Shown here piece after piece: positions 1 through 8,745 of a DNA stretch of 53,159 nt; position 1 is the stretch's first letter, and every line of letters starts with the position of its first letter. The position numbers and the translations under genes are program-made. The notes below the pieces were generated by a model that worked only from the letters and a program-made list of their open reading frames with translations, did not search any database and was not told the origin of the DNA. The stretch is taken from assembly GCA_900546885.1 (NCBI GenBank), contig UREN01000007.1, positions 1 through 53,159 of the forward strand, written 5' to 3'. This stretch comes from an uncultured Oscillospiraceae bacterium. GTDB lineage: Bacteria; Bacillota; Clostridia; Oscillospirales; Ruminococcaceae.

Positions 1-23
1 GTAAAAATTATTATATAAATTAG

Positions 24-52
24 TTGACAAATTATTATAAACGTGATACGAT
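24..52 (+). promoter_or_regulatory. Promoter of the RHH-clpB operon
   Basis: A perfect TTGACA (24-29) is followed after 17 bases by TACGAT (47-52). The TG at 44-45 makes this an extended -10. The start point would be near base 59, about 20 bases before the first start codon. No CIRCE inverted repeat is visible here, so HrcA control of clpB is not supported by this sequence. Confidence 0.75.
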
Positions 53-78
53 ATCGGCAGGAAAGGAAGGTGGGAAGA

Positions 79-723
79 ATGGGAAAGAGTGTTTACAGTT
101 TGGTGCTGATGGATGACATTGTGGCCGCGGTAGACCGCCTTGCCTATCAGGAGGGCACCAGCCGTTCCAATATGGTGAACCGAATCCTGGCCGAATATGT
201 GCAGATGGATACACCGGAAAACCGCATTCGCACCATTTTTGACGCGGTGAACGCCGTGCTGGGCACCCAAAGTGCGCTGCAGCCCATGATGGCAACGGGG
301 GATGCGGTGGTGGCCATGCGCAGCGCCCTGCAATATAAATACAACCCCAGCGTGCGCTATGTGGTGGAGCTGTATACTGCGGGCGCCGCGCTGGGCGAGA
401 TGCGCGCGGCCATGCGCACGCAAAACCCCACGCTGCTTTTGTATTTGGGGCAGTTCTACCGCCTGTGGGATAAGCTGGAGGATGCATACCTGCCCGGCCC
501 GCGCCGTGAAAGCAGCGTGGCGGGCGGGCGTTATACGCGCAGGCTGCTTTGCCCGCAGAACTGCACGGAAGAGCAGGCGGGCGAAGCCATTGCCGCCTAT
601 GTGCGCCTGTTTGATGCATGCCTGAAGGAATTTTTTGAACACCTGGATGAAGCAGAGCGCACGGTGGCCGCCGTGCAGCGGGTGTACACACAAAACCTGG
701 ATGCGCTGACAGCGCAGCTGTAA
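79..723 (+). CDS. Ribbon-helix-helix domain protein upstream of clpB
   Basis: This 214-residue protein opens with a short beta strand and two helices (about residues 3-40) typical of the CopG/Arc ribbon-helix-helix fold, including the turn GTSRSNMVNRIL. The remaining about 170 residues are helical and match no family I recognise. The ATG at 79 was chosen because AGGAAGGTGGG lies just before it; an in-frame start at 43 has no such site and would overlap the -10 box. The stop is 16 bases before clpB, so the two are co-transcribed. A DNA-binding autoregulator of the operon is a reasonable inference, but the long C-terminal part could have another role. Confidence 0.75.
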   Translation: MGKSVYSLVLMDDIVAAVDRLAYQEGTSRSNMVNRILAEYVQMDTPENRIRTIFDAVNAVLGTQSALQPMMATGDAVVAMRSALQYKYNPSVRYVVELYTAGAALGEMRAAMRTQNPTLLLYLGQFYRLWDKLEDAYLPGPRRESSVAGGRYTRRLLCPQNCTEEQAGEAIAAYVRLFDACLKEFFEHLDEAERTVAAVQRVYTQNLDALTAQL

Positions 724-739
724 AGGAGCGTGACAGAAT

Positions 740-3334
740 ATGAACGCACAAAAAATGACTCAAAAATCTCTGGAGGCTGTGCAGGCCGCCCAGAGCCTTG
801 CCGTGGAATATGAAAACCAGGCCCTTACGCCGGAACATTTGTTCTGTGCCCTTTTGGGGCAGGAGAACGGCCTGATTGGCCAGCTGTTTCAGAAAATGGG
901 CGTAGAGCCGGGCAACCTTGCCGCGGCATTTGCCAAAAAGGTGAGCGAACTGCCCCATGTGACCGGCACCGGCCGTGAGCCCGATAAGGTGTATTTGACG
1001 CCCGAGCTGGACAGAGCCCTGACGGCCGCCGAAAAACAGGCCGCCGCCATGAAGGACGAGTATGTCTCGGTGGAACACCTGGTGCTTGGCATGATGGACC
1101 AGCCCAACGCCGCCGTAAAGGAAGTGCTGCGTCAGTTCGGGGTGGACAAACAGCGGTTTCTGCAGGCGCTGGCGGCCGTGCGCGGCAACCAGCGCGTGAC
1201 AAGCGATAACCCCGAAAGCACCTATGACGTGCTGAACAAATATGGGCAGGAACTTGTGAGCCTTGCCCGCCAGCAAAAGCTGGACCCGGTGATTGGCCGC
1301 GATGCCGAAATTCGCAATGTAATGCGCATTCTCAGCCGGAAAACGAAGAACAACCCTGTGCTGATTGGCGAGCCGGGCGTGGGCAAAACAGCCATTGCCG
1401 AGGGGCTGGCACAGCGCATTGTGCGCGGCGATGTGCCCGAAAACCTGAAAAACCGCAAGGTGTTCAGCCTTGATATGGGCGCGCTGGTGGCAGGCGCCAA
1501 ATACCGCGGCGAATTTGAAGAGCGGCTGAAGAGCGTGCTGCAGGAAGTGAAGAAAAGCGAAGGCGAGATCATCCTCTTTATCGATGAGCTGCACACCATT
1601 GTGGGCGCGGGCAAAACGGACGGCGCTATGGATGCGGGCAACCTGCTGAAGCCGATGCTGGCGCGCGGTGAGCTGCACTGCATTGGCGCCACCACCTTGA
1701 ACGAGTACCGCCAGTACATTGAAAAAGACCCCGCCCTTGAGCGCCGCTTCCAGCCGGTGATGGTGGATGAACCCACGGTGGAGGACACCATCTCCATTCT
1801 GCGCGGCCTGAAGGAGCGGTATGAGGTGTTCCACGGCGTGAAGATTCACGACGGCGCGCTGATTGCGGCGGCCGTGCTCTCGCACCGCTATATCACAGAC
1901 CGGTTTTTGCCCGACAAGGCCATCGACCTGGTGGACGAGGCATGCGCCATGATCCGCACCGAGCTGGATTCCGCCCCGGAAGAGCTGGATACGCTGCGCC
2001 GCAAAATTATGCAGCTGGAAATTGAACAGGCGGCGCTGAAAAAAGAGACAGACCAGCTTTCGAAAGAGCGCCTTTCCCAGCTGGAAAAGGAACTGAGCGA
2101 CATGCGCGACCAGTTCCAGGCCATGAGCGCGCGCTGGGAAAACGAAAAGGCCGGCATTGGCAAGGTGCAGAAGCTGCGCGAAGAGATAGAGCAGGTGAAC
2201 GCAGAGATTGCCCGCGCCGAGCAGGAATACGACCTGAACAAAGCGGCCGAGCTGAAATACGGCCGCCTGCCGGAGCTGCAAAAGCAGCTGGTCGCGGCCG
2301 AGCAGGCCGCCGAGGCGGAGGGCGCGCAGGATTCGCTGCTGCACGACAAGGTGACAGAAGAGGAAATTGCCAAGATTGTGGCCCGGTGGACGGGTATCCC
2401 CGTTGCCAAATTGATGGAGGGCGAGCGCGAAAAGCTGCTGCACCTGCCGGATGTGCTGCATAAGCGCGTCATTGGCCAGAACGAGGCTGTGGAAAAGGTG
2501 AGCGAGGCTATCCTGCGCAGCCGCGCGGGTATTGCGGACGAAAACCGCCCCATTGGCAGCTTTTTGTTCCTTGGCCCCACGGGCGTGGGCAAAACCGAGC
2601 TTGCCAAGGCGCTGGCAGAATGCCTGTTCGATGATGAGCGCAATATGGTGCGCATCGATATGTCGGAATATATGGAAAAATACTCCGTGTCGCGCCTGAT
2701 TGGGGCGCCCCCGGGCTATGTGGGGTATGATGAGGGCGGCCAACTGACCGAGGCTGTGCGCCGCAAGCCCTACAGCGTGGTGCTGTTCGATGAGGTGGAA
2801 AAGGCCCACCCGGATGTGTTCAACGTGCTGCTGCAGGTGCTGGACGACGGCCGGATCACCGACAGCCAGGGCCGCACGGTAGATTTCAAAAATACCATCA
2901 TCATTCTCACCTCCAATCTGGGCAGCCAGTATATTCTGGAGGGCATTGAAAACGGCGCAATCACCGAGGCTGCCAAAGCCCAGGTGGACGCTTTGCTGAA
3001 AACATCGTTCCGGCCGGAATTTTTGAACCGTCTGGATGAGATTGTGTACTACAAGCCGCTTTCCAAGGAAGAGATTGGCGGCGTGGTAGAGCTGCTGCTG
3101 GCCCGCCTGAAAGCGCGCCTTGCCGATAAACAGCTTACCCTGCGCGTGACGGATGCGGCAAAGCAGCACATTATCGACGGCGGGTACGACCCCGTCTACG
3201 GCGCCCGCCCGCTGAAGCGCTATATTCAGGCCAAGGTGGAAACGCTGGTGGCGCGCGCCATCATTGCCAATGACCCTGCGCCCGGCACGGTGCTGACCGT
3301 GGATGAAAAAGACGGCGAGCTTGTGCTGGCCTGA
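740..3334 (+). CDS. clpB: ATP-dependent chaperone ClpB (Hsp100 disaggregase)
   Basis: This 864-residue protein has full family length. The order is the N-terminal Clp repeat domain (about 1-145), AAA+ domain 1 with Walker A GEPGVGKT at 210-217 and Walker [10 protein letters not shown], a long coiled-coil middle domain (about 400-525) that separates ClpB from ClpC, then AAA+ domain 2 with Walker A GPTGVGKT at 612-619, and the C-terminal D2-small domain. It acts in the cytosol as a hexameric ring that, with DnaK, extracts polypeptides from aggregates. AAAGGAG lies 11 bases before the ATG. It is the second gene of an operon with a ribbon-helix-helix protein and is followed by a strong terminator. 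Confidence 0.97.
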   Translation: MNAQKMTQKSLEAVQAAQSLAVEYENQALTPEHLFCALLGQENGLIGQLFQKMGVEPGNLAAAFAKKVSELPHVTGTGREPDKVYLTPELDRALTAAEKQAAAMKDEYVSVEHLVLGMMDQPNAAVKEVLRQFGVDKQRFLQALAAVRGNQRVTSDNPESTYDVLNKYGQELVSLARQQKLDPVIGRDAEIRNVMRILSRKTKNNPVLIGEPGVGKTAIAEGLAQRIVRGDVPENLKNRKVFSLDMGALVAGAKYRGEFEERLKSVLQEVKKSEGEIILFIDELHTIVGAGKTDGAMDAGNLLKPMLARGELHCIGATTLNEYRQYIEKDPALERRFQPVMVDEPTVEDTISILRGLKERYEVFHGVKIHDGALIAAAVLSHRYITDRFLPDKAIDLVDEACAMIRTELDSAPEELDTLRRKIMQLEIEQAALKKETDQLSKERLSQLEKELSDMRDQFQAMSARWENEKAGIGKVQKLREEIEQVNAEIARAEQEYDLNKAAELKYGRLPELQKQLVAAEQAAEAEGAQDSLLHDKVTEEEIAKIVARWTGIPVAKLMEGEREKLLHLPDVLHKRVIGQNEAVEKVSEAILRSRAGIADENRPIGSFLFLGPTGVGKTELAKALAECLFDDERNMVRIDMSEYMEKYSVSRLIGAPPGYVGYDEGGQLTEAVRRKPYSVVLFDEVEKAHPDVFNVLLQVLDDGRITDSQGRTVDFKNTIIILTSNLGSQYILEGIENGAITEAAKAQVDALLKTSFRPEFLNRLDEIVYYKPLSKEEIGGVVELLLARLKARLADKQLTLRVTDAAKQHIIDGGYDPVYGARPLKRYIQAKVETLVARAIIANDPAPGTVLTVDEKDGELVLA

Positions 3335-3376
3335 AACTGCGCCTGCGCAGGCGCGCAGCGGGTTTGTGAAAAATAG

Positions 3377-3418
3377 CAAGGGCATCCCTTTCCAAAGGGG
3401 ATGCCCTTGTTTCTTTCT
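3377..3418 (+). terminator. Intrinsic terminator after clpB
   Basis: The arm CAAGGGCATCCCTTT (3377-3391) pairs with AAAGGGGATGCCCTTG (3394-3409) with one bulged G. A T-rich tract TTTCTTTCT follows. Confidence 0.85.
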
Positions 3419-3522
3419 GTGCATCCGTGGTATGATACAAAAAAAGGAAAGCAGGGGCTTTCCGCCGGTTGCCCAATGGGGCGGCCGGTTCTTTCTGCAA
3501 GGCAAGCGGGAGGAACATGTGT

Positions 3523-4002
3523 ATGATAGTGCCCGTCACAGGCGAAAACCTGCGCGAGGCCGCGGAAGTGTACGCCCACGGCTGGCGTGCCTCGCATGAG
3601 GCGTTCTGCACGCAGGAATTTCTGTCTCAACACACAGATTTATACCAAATGCAATACCTTGAAGAAGAATTACAAAAAGGAAAACGGTTTTTTCTGCTGC
3701 ATATGCCGGAACCCGTGGGCATTGTCTCGGTGCATGGGCCAATGCTGGAGCATTTGTATGTGCTGCCGCAGGCACAGGGGCACGGGTTTGGCACTCAGCT
3801 TCTGCGTTTTGCACTGGCGCAGGGCGCATATATGCTGTGGGTGCTGGACAACAACCGCCGGGCCATCGCCTGGTATGAAAGCTGGGGCTTTGCCTTTACC
3901 GGGCGCGCAAATTGGCTTTCCCCCACGCTGCGAGAGCTGGAAATGGCCCGGCGCGGCCGGCACGCTGTGCTGGGCGCTGATGGAAAGGGGAAGAACGTAT
4001 GA
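3523..4002 (+). CDS. GNAT-family N-acetyltransferase
   Basis: This 159-residue protein has the GNAT core: the beta4 strand and acetyl-CoA loop read LYVLPQAQGHGFGTQLL, and WVLDNNRRAIAWYESWGF matches the end of the fold. The acyl acceptor cannot be told from sequence. Upstream is an extended -10 TATGAT (3431-3436) with a weak TTGTTT. Two close ATGs (3517 and 3523) follow CGGGAGG; the second has the better spacing. The stop overlaps the next start by ATGA, so it is translationally coupled to the oxidoreductase gene. Confidence 0.85.
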   Translation: MIVPVTGENLREAAEVYAHGWRASHEAFCTQEFLSQHTDLYQMQYLEEELQKGKRFFLLHMPEPVGIVSVHGPMLEHLYVLPQAQGHGFGTQLLRFALAQGAYMLWVLDNNRRAIAWYESWGFAFTGRANWLSPTLRELEMARRGRHAVLGADGKGKNV

Positions 4003-4988
4003 AACTGAATATCGGGATTCTGGGCGCTGGAAAAATTGCCGCAAAAATGGCCAACACCGTGGCCGCCATGCAGGGCGCAGATGTGCAGGTGCTGGCGGTG
4101 GCCTCGCGCGAGCTGCCCAGGGCGCAGGCGTTTGCTGCGGCGCACCATGTGCCGCGCGCCTATGGCAGCTACGAGGCCATGCTGGCAGATGCGGACGTGC
4201 AACTTGTGTATGTGGCCACGCCGCACTCTCACCATGCGCGGCATACAGCGCTGTGCCTTGCAGCCGGCAAGCATGTGCTGTGTGAAAAGGCCTTTACCGT
4301 AAACGAGGCACAGGCAAGGCGCGTGACGGCCATGGCAAGGGAAAAGGGCCTGTTGCTGGCAGAGGCCATCTGGACGCGTTACATGCCCTCGCGCGAGCTG
4401 ATTGCCTCTATCATTGCCTCGGGTGAGCTGGGCCGTGTGCACAGCCTGCAGGCAAACCTTGGCTACCCCATCTGGGAAGTGGAGCGCATGCGCAGCCCGC
4501 AACTGGCTGGTGGCACGCTGCTGGACCTTGGCGTATACCCCATCAACTTTGCCCTCATGGCCTTTGGGGATGACGCGGTGGACATCACGGGCGAAGCCCG
4601 CCTGCTGGACACCGGCGTGGACGCGGTAGAAAATATCACCATGCGCTGGCCGGACGGCAGGCAGGCCTGCCTGCATGCCACCATGATGGGGCCCACAGAC
4701 CGCAGCGGCTTCCTCTATGGCACAAAGGGGTATTTGTTTGTGCAGAACATCAATAACCCGGAAAAGCTGGAAGTGTATGACGAAGAACACCGCCTGGTGC
4801 GCAGCGTGCCTGTGCCGCAGCAGATATCGGGCTATGAATATGAGGTGCTGGCCTGTAAACGCGCCATCGAGCAGGGCCTGTGCGAATGCCCGGAGATGCC
4901 GCACGAGGCCAGCTGCCATGTGATGGCCCTGGCCGACAGCCTGCGCAGGCAATGGGGCGTGCGTTTCCCACAGGAGATAGAAGCCTGA
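3999..4988 (+). CDS. Gfo/Idh/MocA-family NAD(P)-dependent oxidoreductase
   Basis: The 329-residue protein begins with a Rossmann motif GILGAGKIA (residues 5-13). The family motif EKAF (the usual EKP-type site) follows the nucleotide domain, and GGTLLDLGVYPINFAL lies in the C-terminal substrate domain. Members oxidise or reduce sugars, inositols or, in the dihydrodiol-dehydrogenase branch that this most resembles, cyclic diols. The substrate is not predictable here. The gene overlaps the GNAT by 4 bases and is followed by a 14-bp perfect terminator stem, so the two form a small operon. Confidence 0.88.
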   Translation: MKLNIGILGAGKIAAKMANTVAAMQGADVQVLAVASRELPRAQAFAAAHHVPRAYGSYEAMLADADVQLVYVATPHSHHARHTALCLAAGKHVLCEKAFTVNEAQARRVTAMAREKGLLLAEAIWTRYMPSRELIASIIASGELGRVHSLQANLGYPIWEVERMRSPQLAGGTLLDLGVYPINFALMAFGDDAVDITGEARLLDTGVDAVENITMRWPDGRQACLHATMMGPTDRSGFLYGTKGYLFVQNINNPEKLEVYDEEHRLVRSVPVPQQISGYEYEVLACKRAIEQGLCECPEMPHEASCHVMALADSLRRQWGVRFPQEIEA

Positions 4989-5006
4989 ACGCATCCATAA
5001 AGCAAA

Positions 5007-5043
5007 CGGCCCGCGCTGTGAAACACAGCGCGGGCCGCTTTTT
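5007..5043. terminator. Bidirectional terminator between convergent operons
   Basis: A perfect 14-bp stem (5007-5020 with 5024-5037) has an AAA loop. CTTTTTGTT follows on the plus strand. On the minus strand the tail is the weaker GTTTGCTTT. It lies between the oxidoreductase gene and glyS, which face each other. Confidence 0.9.
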
Positions 5044-5056
5044 GTTCGGCGGGGGG

Positions 5057-6466
5057 TTAAAAGGCAATTTTTTCCTCGATATAGCTGCGAAGTTGTTCGA
5101 TGGGGATGCGCACCTGTTCCATGGTGTCGCGGTCCCGCACGGTGACGCAGTTATCGGCAGGGGTGGTGTCGTCGCCCACGGTTTGGAAATCTACCGTAAT
5201 GCAAAGCGGGGTGCCCACTTCGTCCTGGCGGCGGTAGCGCTTGCCAATCGAGCCGGCCTCGTCGTAATCTACCATGAAGTGTTTGGCAAGCTCTGCATAA
5301 ATTTCGCGTGCCTTTCCGCCTAGCTTTTTCGAAAGCGGAAGCACGGCGGCCTTATAGGGGGCCAGTGCCGGGTGCAGGTGCATTACAACGCGCGTGTCGT
5401 TCTTCTCAGCGTCCACCACTTCTTCGTCGTACGCTTCACACAGGAAGGCAAGAGCCACACGGTCTGCGCCCAGCGAGGGCTCGATGACATAGGGGATATA
5501 GTGCTCGTTTGTCTCCGGGTCAAAGTATTCCAGGCTTTTGCCGCTGGCCTCCTGATGGCGGCCAAGGTCGTAGTTGGTGCGGTCTGCAATGCCCCACAAT
5601 TCGCCCCAATCGGTGAACGGGAAGGCATATTCAATGTCTGTGGTGGCGTTGGAATAAAACGCCAGCTCTGCGGGCTCGTGGTCGCGCAGGCGCAGGTTCT
5701 TTTCCTGAATGCCAAGGCTGAGCAGCCAGTTTTTGCAATAGTCTTTCCAATAGGCAAACCACTCAAGGTCTGTTCCGGGCTTGCAGAAGAACTCGCACTC
5801 CATCTGCTCAAACTCGCGCGTGCGGAACGTGAAGTTGCCCGGCGTGATTTCGTTGCGGAACGCCTTGCCCACCTGGCAAACGCCAAAGGGAAGCTTGCGG
5901 CGCGTGGTGCGCTGCACATTGGCAAAGTTTACAAAAATGCCCTGCGCGGTTTCGGGGCGCAGATAACAGGTGCTGGACGAATCTTCCGTCACGCCAATGG
6001 CCGTTTTGAACATCAGGTTGAATTTGCGGATGGGGGTAAAATCGTGCTTGCCGCACACGGGGCACACCACATCGTCATGCTGGGCAATAAAGGCGTCCAT
6101 CTCGTCAAAGTTCATGGCATCCACATTCACTTCAGGGTGCACGTCGCCAATCAGCTTGTCTGCCCTGTGGCGGGCCTTGCAGCTTTTGCAGTCCAGCAGG
6201 GGGTCCGAAAAGCCGGCCACATGGCCGGTGGTCACCCAGGTTTGCGGGTTCATCAGAATGGCGGCGTCCAGCCCCACGTTGTACGGGCTCTCCTGCACAA
6301 ACTTCTTCCACCAGGCGCGCTTTACGTTGTTTTTAAACTCTACGCCAAGGGGGCCGTAATCCCACGAGTTCGCCAGGCCGCCGTAAATTTCACTGCCCGC
6401 ATAAATAAAGCCTCTGTTTTTGCACAGGGCTATCACTTTTTCCATTTTCTTTTCGTTGCGTTCCAT
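5057..6466 (-). CDS. glyS: Glycyl-tRNA synthetase, alpha2 (single-chain) type
   Basis: The 469-residue enzyme charges tRNA-Gly. It is the homodimeric archaeal/eukaryotic-like class II type, not the alpha2beta2 GlyQ/GlyS type. The start reads [20 protein letters not shown] after a few residues, YDYGPLG-like [13 protein letters not shown] is present, CysX2Cys pairs sit at CKSC and CPVC, and class II motif 2 is in FRNEITP with motif 3 at EPSLGADR. The ATG at 6466 follows AAGGTGG with 5-base spacing; a GTG at 6475 is a possible alternative. It is transcribed from a consensus promoter that shares an inverted repeat with the divergent tRNA-Pro promoter. Confidence 0.96.
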   Translation of the reverse strand: MERNEKKMEKVIALCKNRGFIYAGSEIYGGLANSWDYGPLGVEFKNNVKRAWWKKFVQESPYNVGLDAAILMNPQTWVTTGHVAGFSDPLLDCKSCKARHRADKLIGDVHPEVNVDAMNFDEMDAFIAQHDDVVCPVCGKHDFTPIRKFNLMFKTAIGVTEDSSSTCYLRPETAQGIFVNFANVQRTTRRKLPFGVCQVGKAFRNEITPGNFTFRTREFEQMECEFFCKPGTDLEWFAYWKDYCKNWLLSLGIQEKNLRLRDHEPAELAFYSNATTDIEYAFPFTDWGELWGIADRTNYDLGRHQEASGKSLEYFDPETNEHYIPYVIEPSLGADRVALAFLCEAYDEEVVDAEKNDTRVVMHLHPALAPYKAAVLPLSKKLGGKAREIYAELAKHFMVDYDEAGSIGKRYRRQDEVGTPLCITVDFQTVGDDTTPADNCVTVRDRDTMEQVRIPIEQLRSYIEEKIAF

Positions 6467-6498
6467 GCCTGCCACCTTTTCCTTTCGAGATATGTTCT

Positions 6499-6527
6499 AT
6501 TGTACGGCGGCACGGCCGTTGCGTCAA
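6499..6527 (-). promoter_or_regulatory. glyS promoter
   Basis: On the minus strand TTGACG (6527-6522), a 17-base spacer and TACAAT (6504-6499) form a near-consensus promoter, with glyS starting about 33 bases further. No T-box is visible in this short leader. Confidence 0.8.
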
Positions 6528-6536
6528 GCATTTTGC

Positions 6537-6565
6537 TTGACGCGCGGCTGTTTTTTGCCTATAAT
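6537..6565 (+). promoter_or_regulatory. tRNA-Pro promoter
   Basis: TTGACG (6537-6542), a 17-base spacer and a perfect TATAAT (6560-6565). It is back to back with the glyS promoter: the two -35 boxes form the arms of one inverted repeat (6522-6542). Confidence 0.85.
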
Positions 6566-6690
6566 AAACAATACGCGCAAGGTTTCGTGTGCCCGGCGCG
6601 CACAGCCGCCGCGCCAAGGCCGCCGCAGCGCGACACATGGCAACCGGAAGCGCGCCACGCGCGGCAGTAAAAAACAGAAGAAAGGAATAT

Positions 6691-6766
6691 CGGGGTGTAG
6701 CGCAGTTGGTAGCGCGCCACATTTGGGATGTGGATGCCGTGGGTTCGAATCCCGCCACTCCGACCA
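6691..6766 (+). tRNA. tRNA-Pro (anticodon UGG)
   Basis: 76 bases fold as a full cloverleaf. The acceptor stem pairs CGGGGTG with CACTCCG, the anticodon stem CCACA/TGTGG holds the loop TTTGGGA with anticodon TGG, and the T arm reads GGGTTCGAATCCC. CCA is encoded (6764-6766). A terminator begins at the last base. Confidence 0.97.
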
Positions 6767-6800
6767 ATCCGAGTATCCATATGGATACTCGGATTTTTTT
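6766..6800 (+). terminator. Terminator of tRNA-Pro
   Basis: A perfect 15-bp palindrome (6766-6780 with 6781-6795) is followed by T5. The stem starts within the CCA end of the tRNA, so processing must cut right at the hairpin. Confidence 0.9.
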
Positions 6801-6999
6801 GAAGAAATAGCGCGGGAAACATCTTTCTCGCGGTTGTGTCATTTCTGATTGGTTCGATGCGAGCGAAGAACCGGATAAAAAGCAAGCAAAACCCCGGCAA
6901 AGGGAACCTTAAACTTTAAACAGCACACAGCCAGGCAATTTTTCCAAGGCAAAATGAGCCCGCCGCAGGTTGCGCCGGCAGGCGACAAATGCAGGCAAG

Positions 7000-7031
7000 A
7001 TGTTGACAAATCAACATTCAAAGCGCATAAT
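7000..7031 (+). promoter_or_regulatory. Promoter with MarR-type operator
   Basis: TTGACA (7003-7008), a 17-base spacer and CATAAT (7026-7031). The -35 is embedded in a perfect inverted repeat, ATGTTGA-CAAA-TCAACAT (7000-7017). This is where a self-repressing MarR protein would be expected to bind. Confidence 0.75.
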
Positions 7032-7082
7032 AGCCTGTGGTCGGCCGCGGCAGGCGGCCGAAAAACAGGGAGGTGCGCACAG

Positions 7083-7538
7083 ATGGTAGACCGGTTTGAG
7101 CGGTTTTCTTTTGCCATTTCAGAAATATCGCGCTGCTGGCATAAACTGGCCGCGGAAGAGATGGAAAAATATGGCCTGCGCGGCCCGCATTGCCTGTATC
7201 TGCTTGCCATGTACCACCACCCCGGCGGCGTCACCGCCCCGCAGCTGGGCGAGTTGTGCGGCAGAGATAAGGCGGATGTGTCCCGCATGATGGCCATGAT
7301 GCGGGAAAAAGGGCTTGTGGTAAAAGAAAGCGCAGGGCAAACCCTGTACGGCGGCGTATGGCGGCTGACGCATGCGGGCAAAGCGGCCGCGGAATATGTG
7401 TGCCGTAGGGCGAGCCTGGCGGTGGAAATGGCGGGAAAGGAAATTACAGATGAAAAGCGCGCCGTATTTTATGAAGTGCTGGAACAGATTTCGGAAAACC
7501 TGCGCGCGCTCAGCAAGGAGGGGCTGCCCCGTTTATGA
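7083..7538 (+). CDS. MarR-family transcriptional regulator
   Basis: The 151-residue protein has the winged helix-turn-helix of MarR: helices around TAPQLGELCGRDKADVSRMMAMMREKG (written here only to locate the motif in the middle third) and a wing with GGVWRLTHAGK. The ATG follows GGGAGGT with good spacing. It overlaps the alcohol dehydrogenase start by ATGA. Repressors of this family often sense phenolics, aldehydes or oxidants. With the two downstream genes the simplest reading is a regulator of aldehyde/alcohol handling; the ligand is not known. Confidence 0.88.
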   Translation: MVDRFERFSFAISEISRCWHKLAAEEMEKYGLRGPHCLYLLAMYHHPGGVTAPQLGELCGRDKADVSRMMAMMREKGLVVKESAGQTLYGGVWRLTHAGKAAAEYVCRRASLAVEMAGKEITDEKRAVFYEVLEQISENLRALSKEGLPRL

Positions 7539-8743
7539 ATGTGTTGTATCGGGCATTTTGCCGTGTTTATCAATTCTGCTTCCATTTGGCGCTGCCGGTT
7601 CTGCCTTACAGGCAGCCGCAGCGCCTTGCAAACCTCGATGAGATCCCTGCCCTGCTGCGCGGGCTGGGCGTTGGTTCGGCTCTGCTTGTCACCGACCAGG
7701 GCCTTCGCGCCGTAGGCATCACAGCGGGCCTGGAGGCCCGCCTGGCGGAAAACGGTATTCGCTGCGCGGTGTATGATGGCACATGCGCCAACCCAACGGT
7801 AGAAAATGTGGAACAGGCGCGCGCGCTTTATGAAAAGGAACAATGCGGCTGCCTGATTGCATTTGGCGGGGGTTCCCCCATGGATTGCGCCAAAGCGGTG
7901 GGTGCGCGCATTGCCTACCCGCACCGTTCGGTCAACCAGATGAAAGGGCTTTTGCGCGTGCTGCGAAAGCTGCCGCCGCTCATTGCCATCCCCACAACAG
8001 CTGGCACAGGCAGCGAAGTAACCATTACCGCTGTGATTACCGACAGAGAAAAAAGGCATAAATATACGATGAACAGCTTTGCCCTCATTCCGGCTTACGC
8101 CGTGTTGGACCCGGCGGTGACGTTCACCCTGCCGCCGCATCTGACTGCCACAACGGGCATGGACGCTTTGACGCACGCGGTAGAGGCATACATTGGCCGC
8201 TCTACCAGCAAAGAGACCCGTGCGCTGGCGCTGCGGGCAACTCAGCGCATATTCGCCAGCCTGGAAGCCGCGTTTCAAGACGGGCAAAACCGCGCGGCCC
8301 GCGCCGATATGCTTGCGGCAGCTTATGAAGCGGGCATTGCCTTTTCCAAATCGTATGTGGGGTATATCCATGCGGTGGCACATTCGCTTGGTGGGCAGTA
8401 TAATATTCCGCACGGCCTTGCCAACGCTGTGCTGATGCCAATTGTCCTGGAGGCATATGGCGCGCCAGCACACAAAAAACTGCATGAAATGGGCGTGGCG
8501 GCCGGCGTGGCACTGGCCGGAGACACGCATGAGGCGGGCGCAAAAAAATTTATCCGGGCCATTCGGGAACTGAATGAACACATGGGGCTTCCGAAAACGC
8601 TTGCCGGAATTCGGGAAGAGGATATCCCCCAGATGGCCAGGTATGCCGCGCGTGAGGCAAACCCGTTATACCCCGTGCCCAAGTTGATGGACGCGGGCGA
8701 ATTGCAGCAATTTTACAAAACCGTATCGGGTAGGAGGGAATAA
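7535..8743 (+). CDS. Iron-containing (group III) alcohol dehydrogenase
   Basis: The 402-residue protein is of normal family length. It shows GGGSPMDCAK for the NAD(P) phosphates, PTTAGTGSEVT, GMDALTHAVEAY and HAVAHSLGGQYNIPHGLANA, which supply the metal-binding Asp and His residues. It interconverts alcohols and aldehydes in the cytosol. The first 25 residues form a hydrophobic, Cys-containing extension (FCRVYQFCFHLALPVL) seen in the fatty-alcohol-type branch. It is coupled to the MarR gene (ATGA overlap) and 2 bases from the aldehyde dehydrogenase, so the pair probably moves an alcohol to an acid or the reverse. Confidence 0.93.
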   Translation: MNVLYRAFCRVYQFCFHLALPVLPYRQPQRLANLDEIPALLRGLGVGSALLVTDQGLRAVGITAGLEARLAENGIRCAVYDGTCANPTVENVEQARALYEKEQCGCLIAFGGGSPMDCAKAVGARIAYPHRSVNQMKGLLRVLRKLPPLIAIPTTAGTGSEVTITAVITDREKRHKYTMNSFALIPAYAVLDPAVTFTLPPHLTATTGMDALTHAVEAYIGRSTSKETRALALRATQRIFASLEAAFQDGQNRAARADMLAAAYEAGIAFSKSYVGYIHAVAHSLGGQYNIPHGLANAVLMPIVLEAYGAPAHKKLHEMGVAAGVALAGDTHEAGAKKFIRAIRELNEHMGLPKTLAGIREEDIPQMARYAAREANPLYPVPKLMDAGELQQFYKTVSGRRE

Positions 8744-8745
8744 CC

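Noticed and set aside
1..78. CIRCE element or CtsR site in front of the clpB operon
   Set aside because: No TTAGCACTC-N9-GAGTGCTAA pattern and no GGTCAAA repeats are present.
35..3505. A 1156-residue open frame on the minus strand
   Set aside because: It lies opposite clpB and the RHH gene and reflects their GC-rich third positions. It has low-complexity His/Gln/Leu sequence, no ribosome binding site and no family match.
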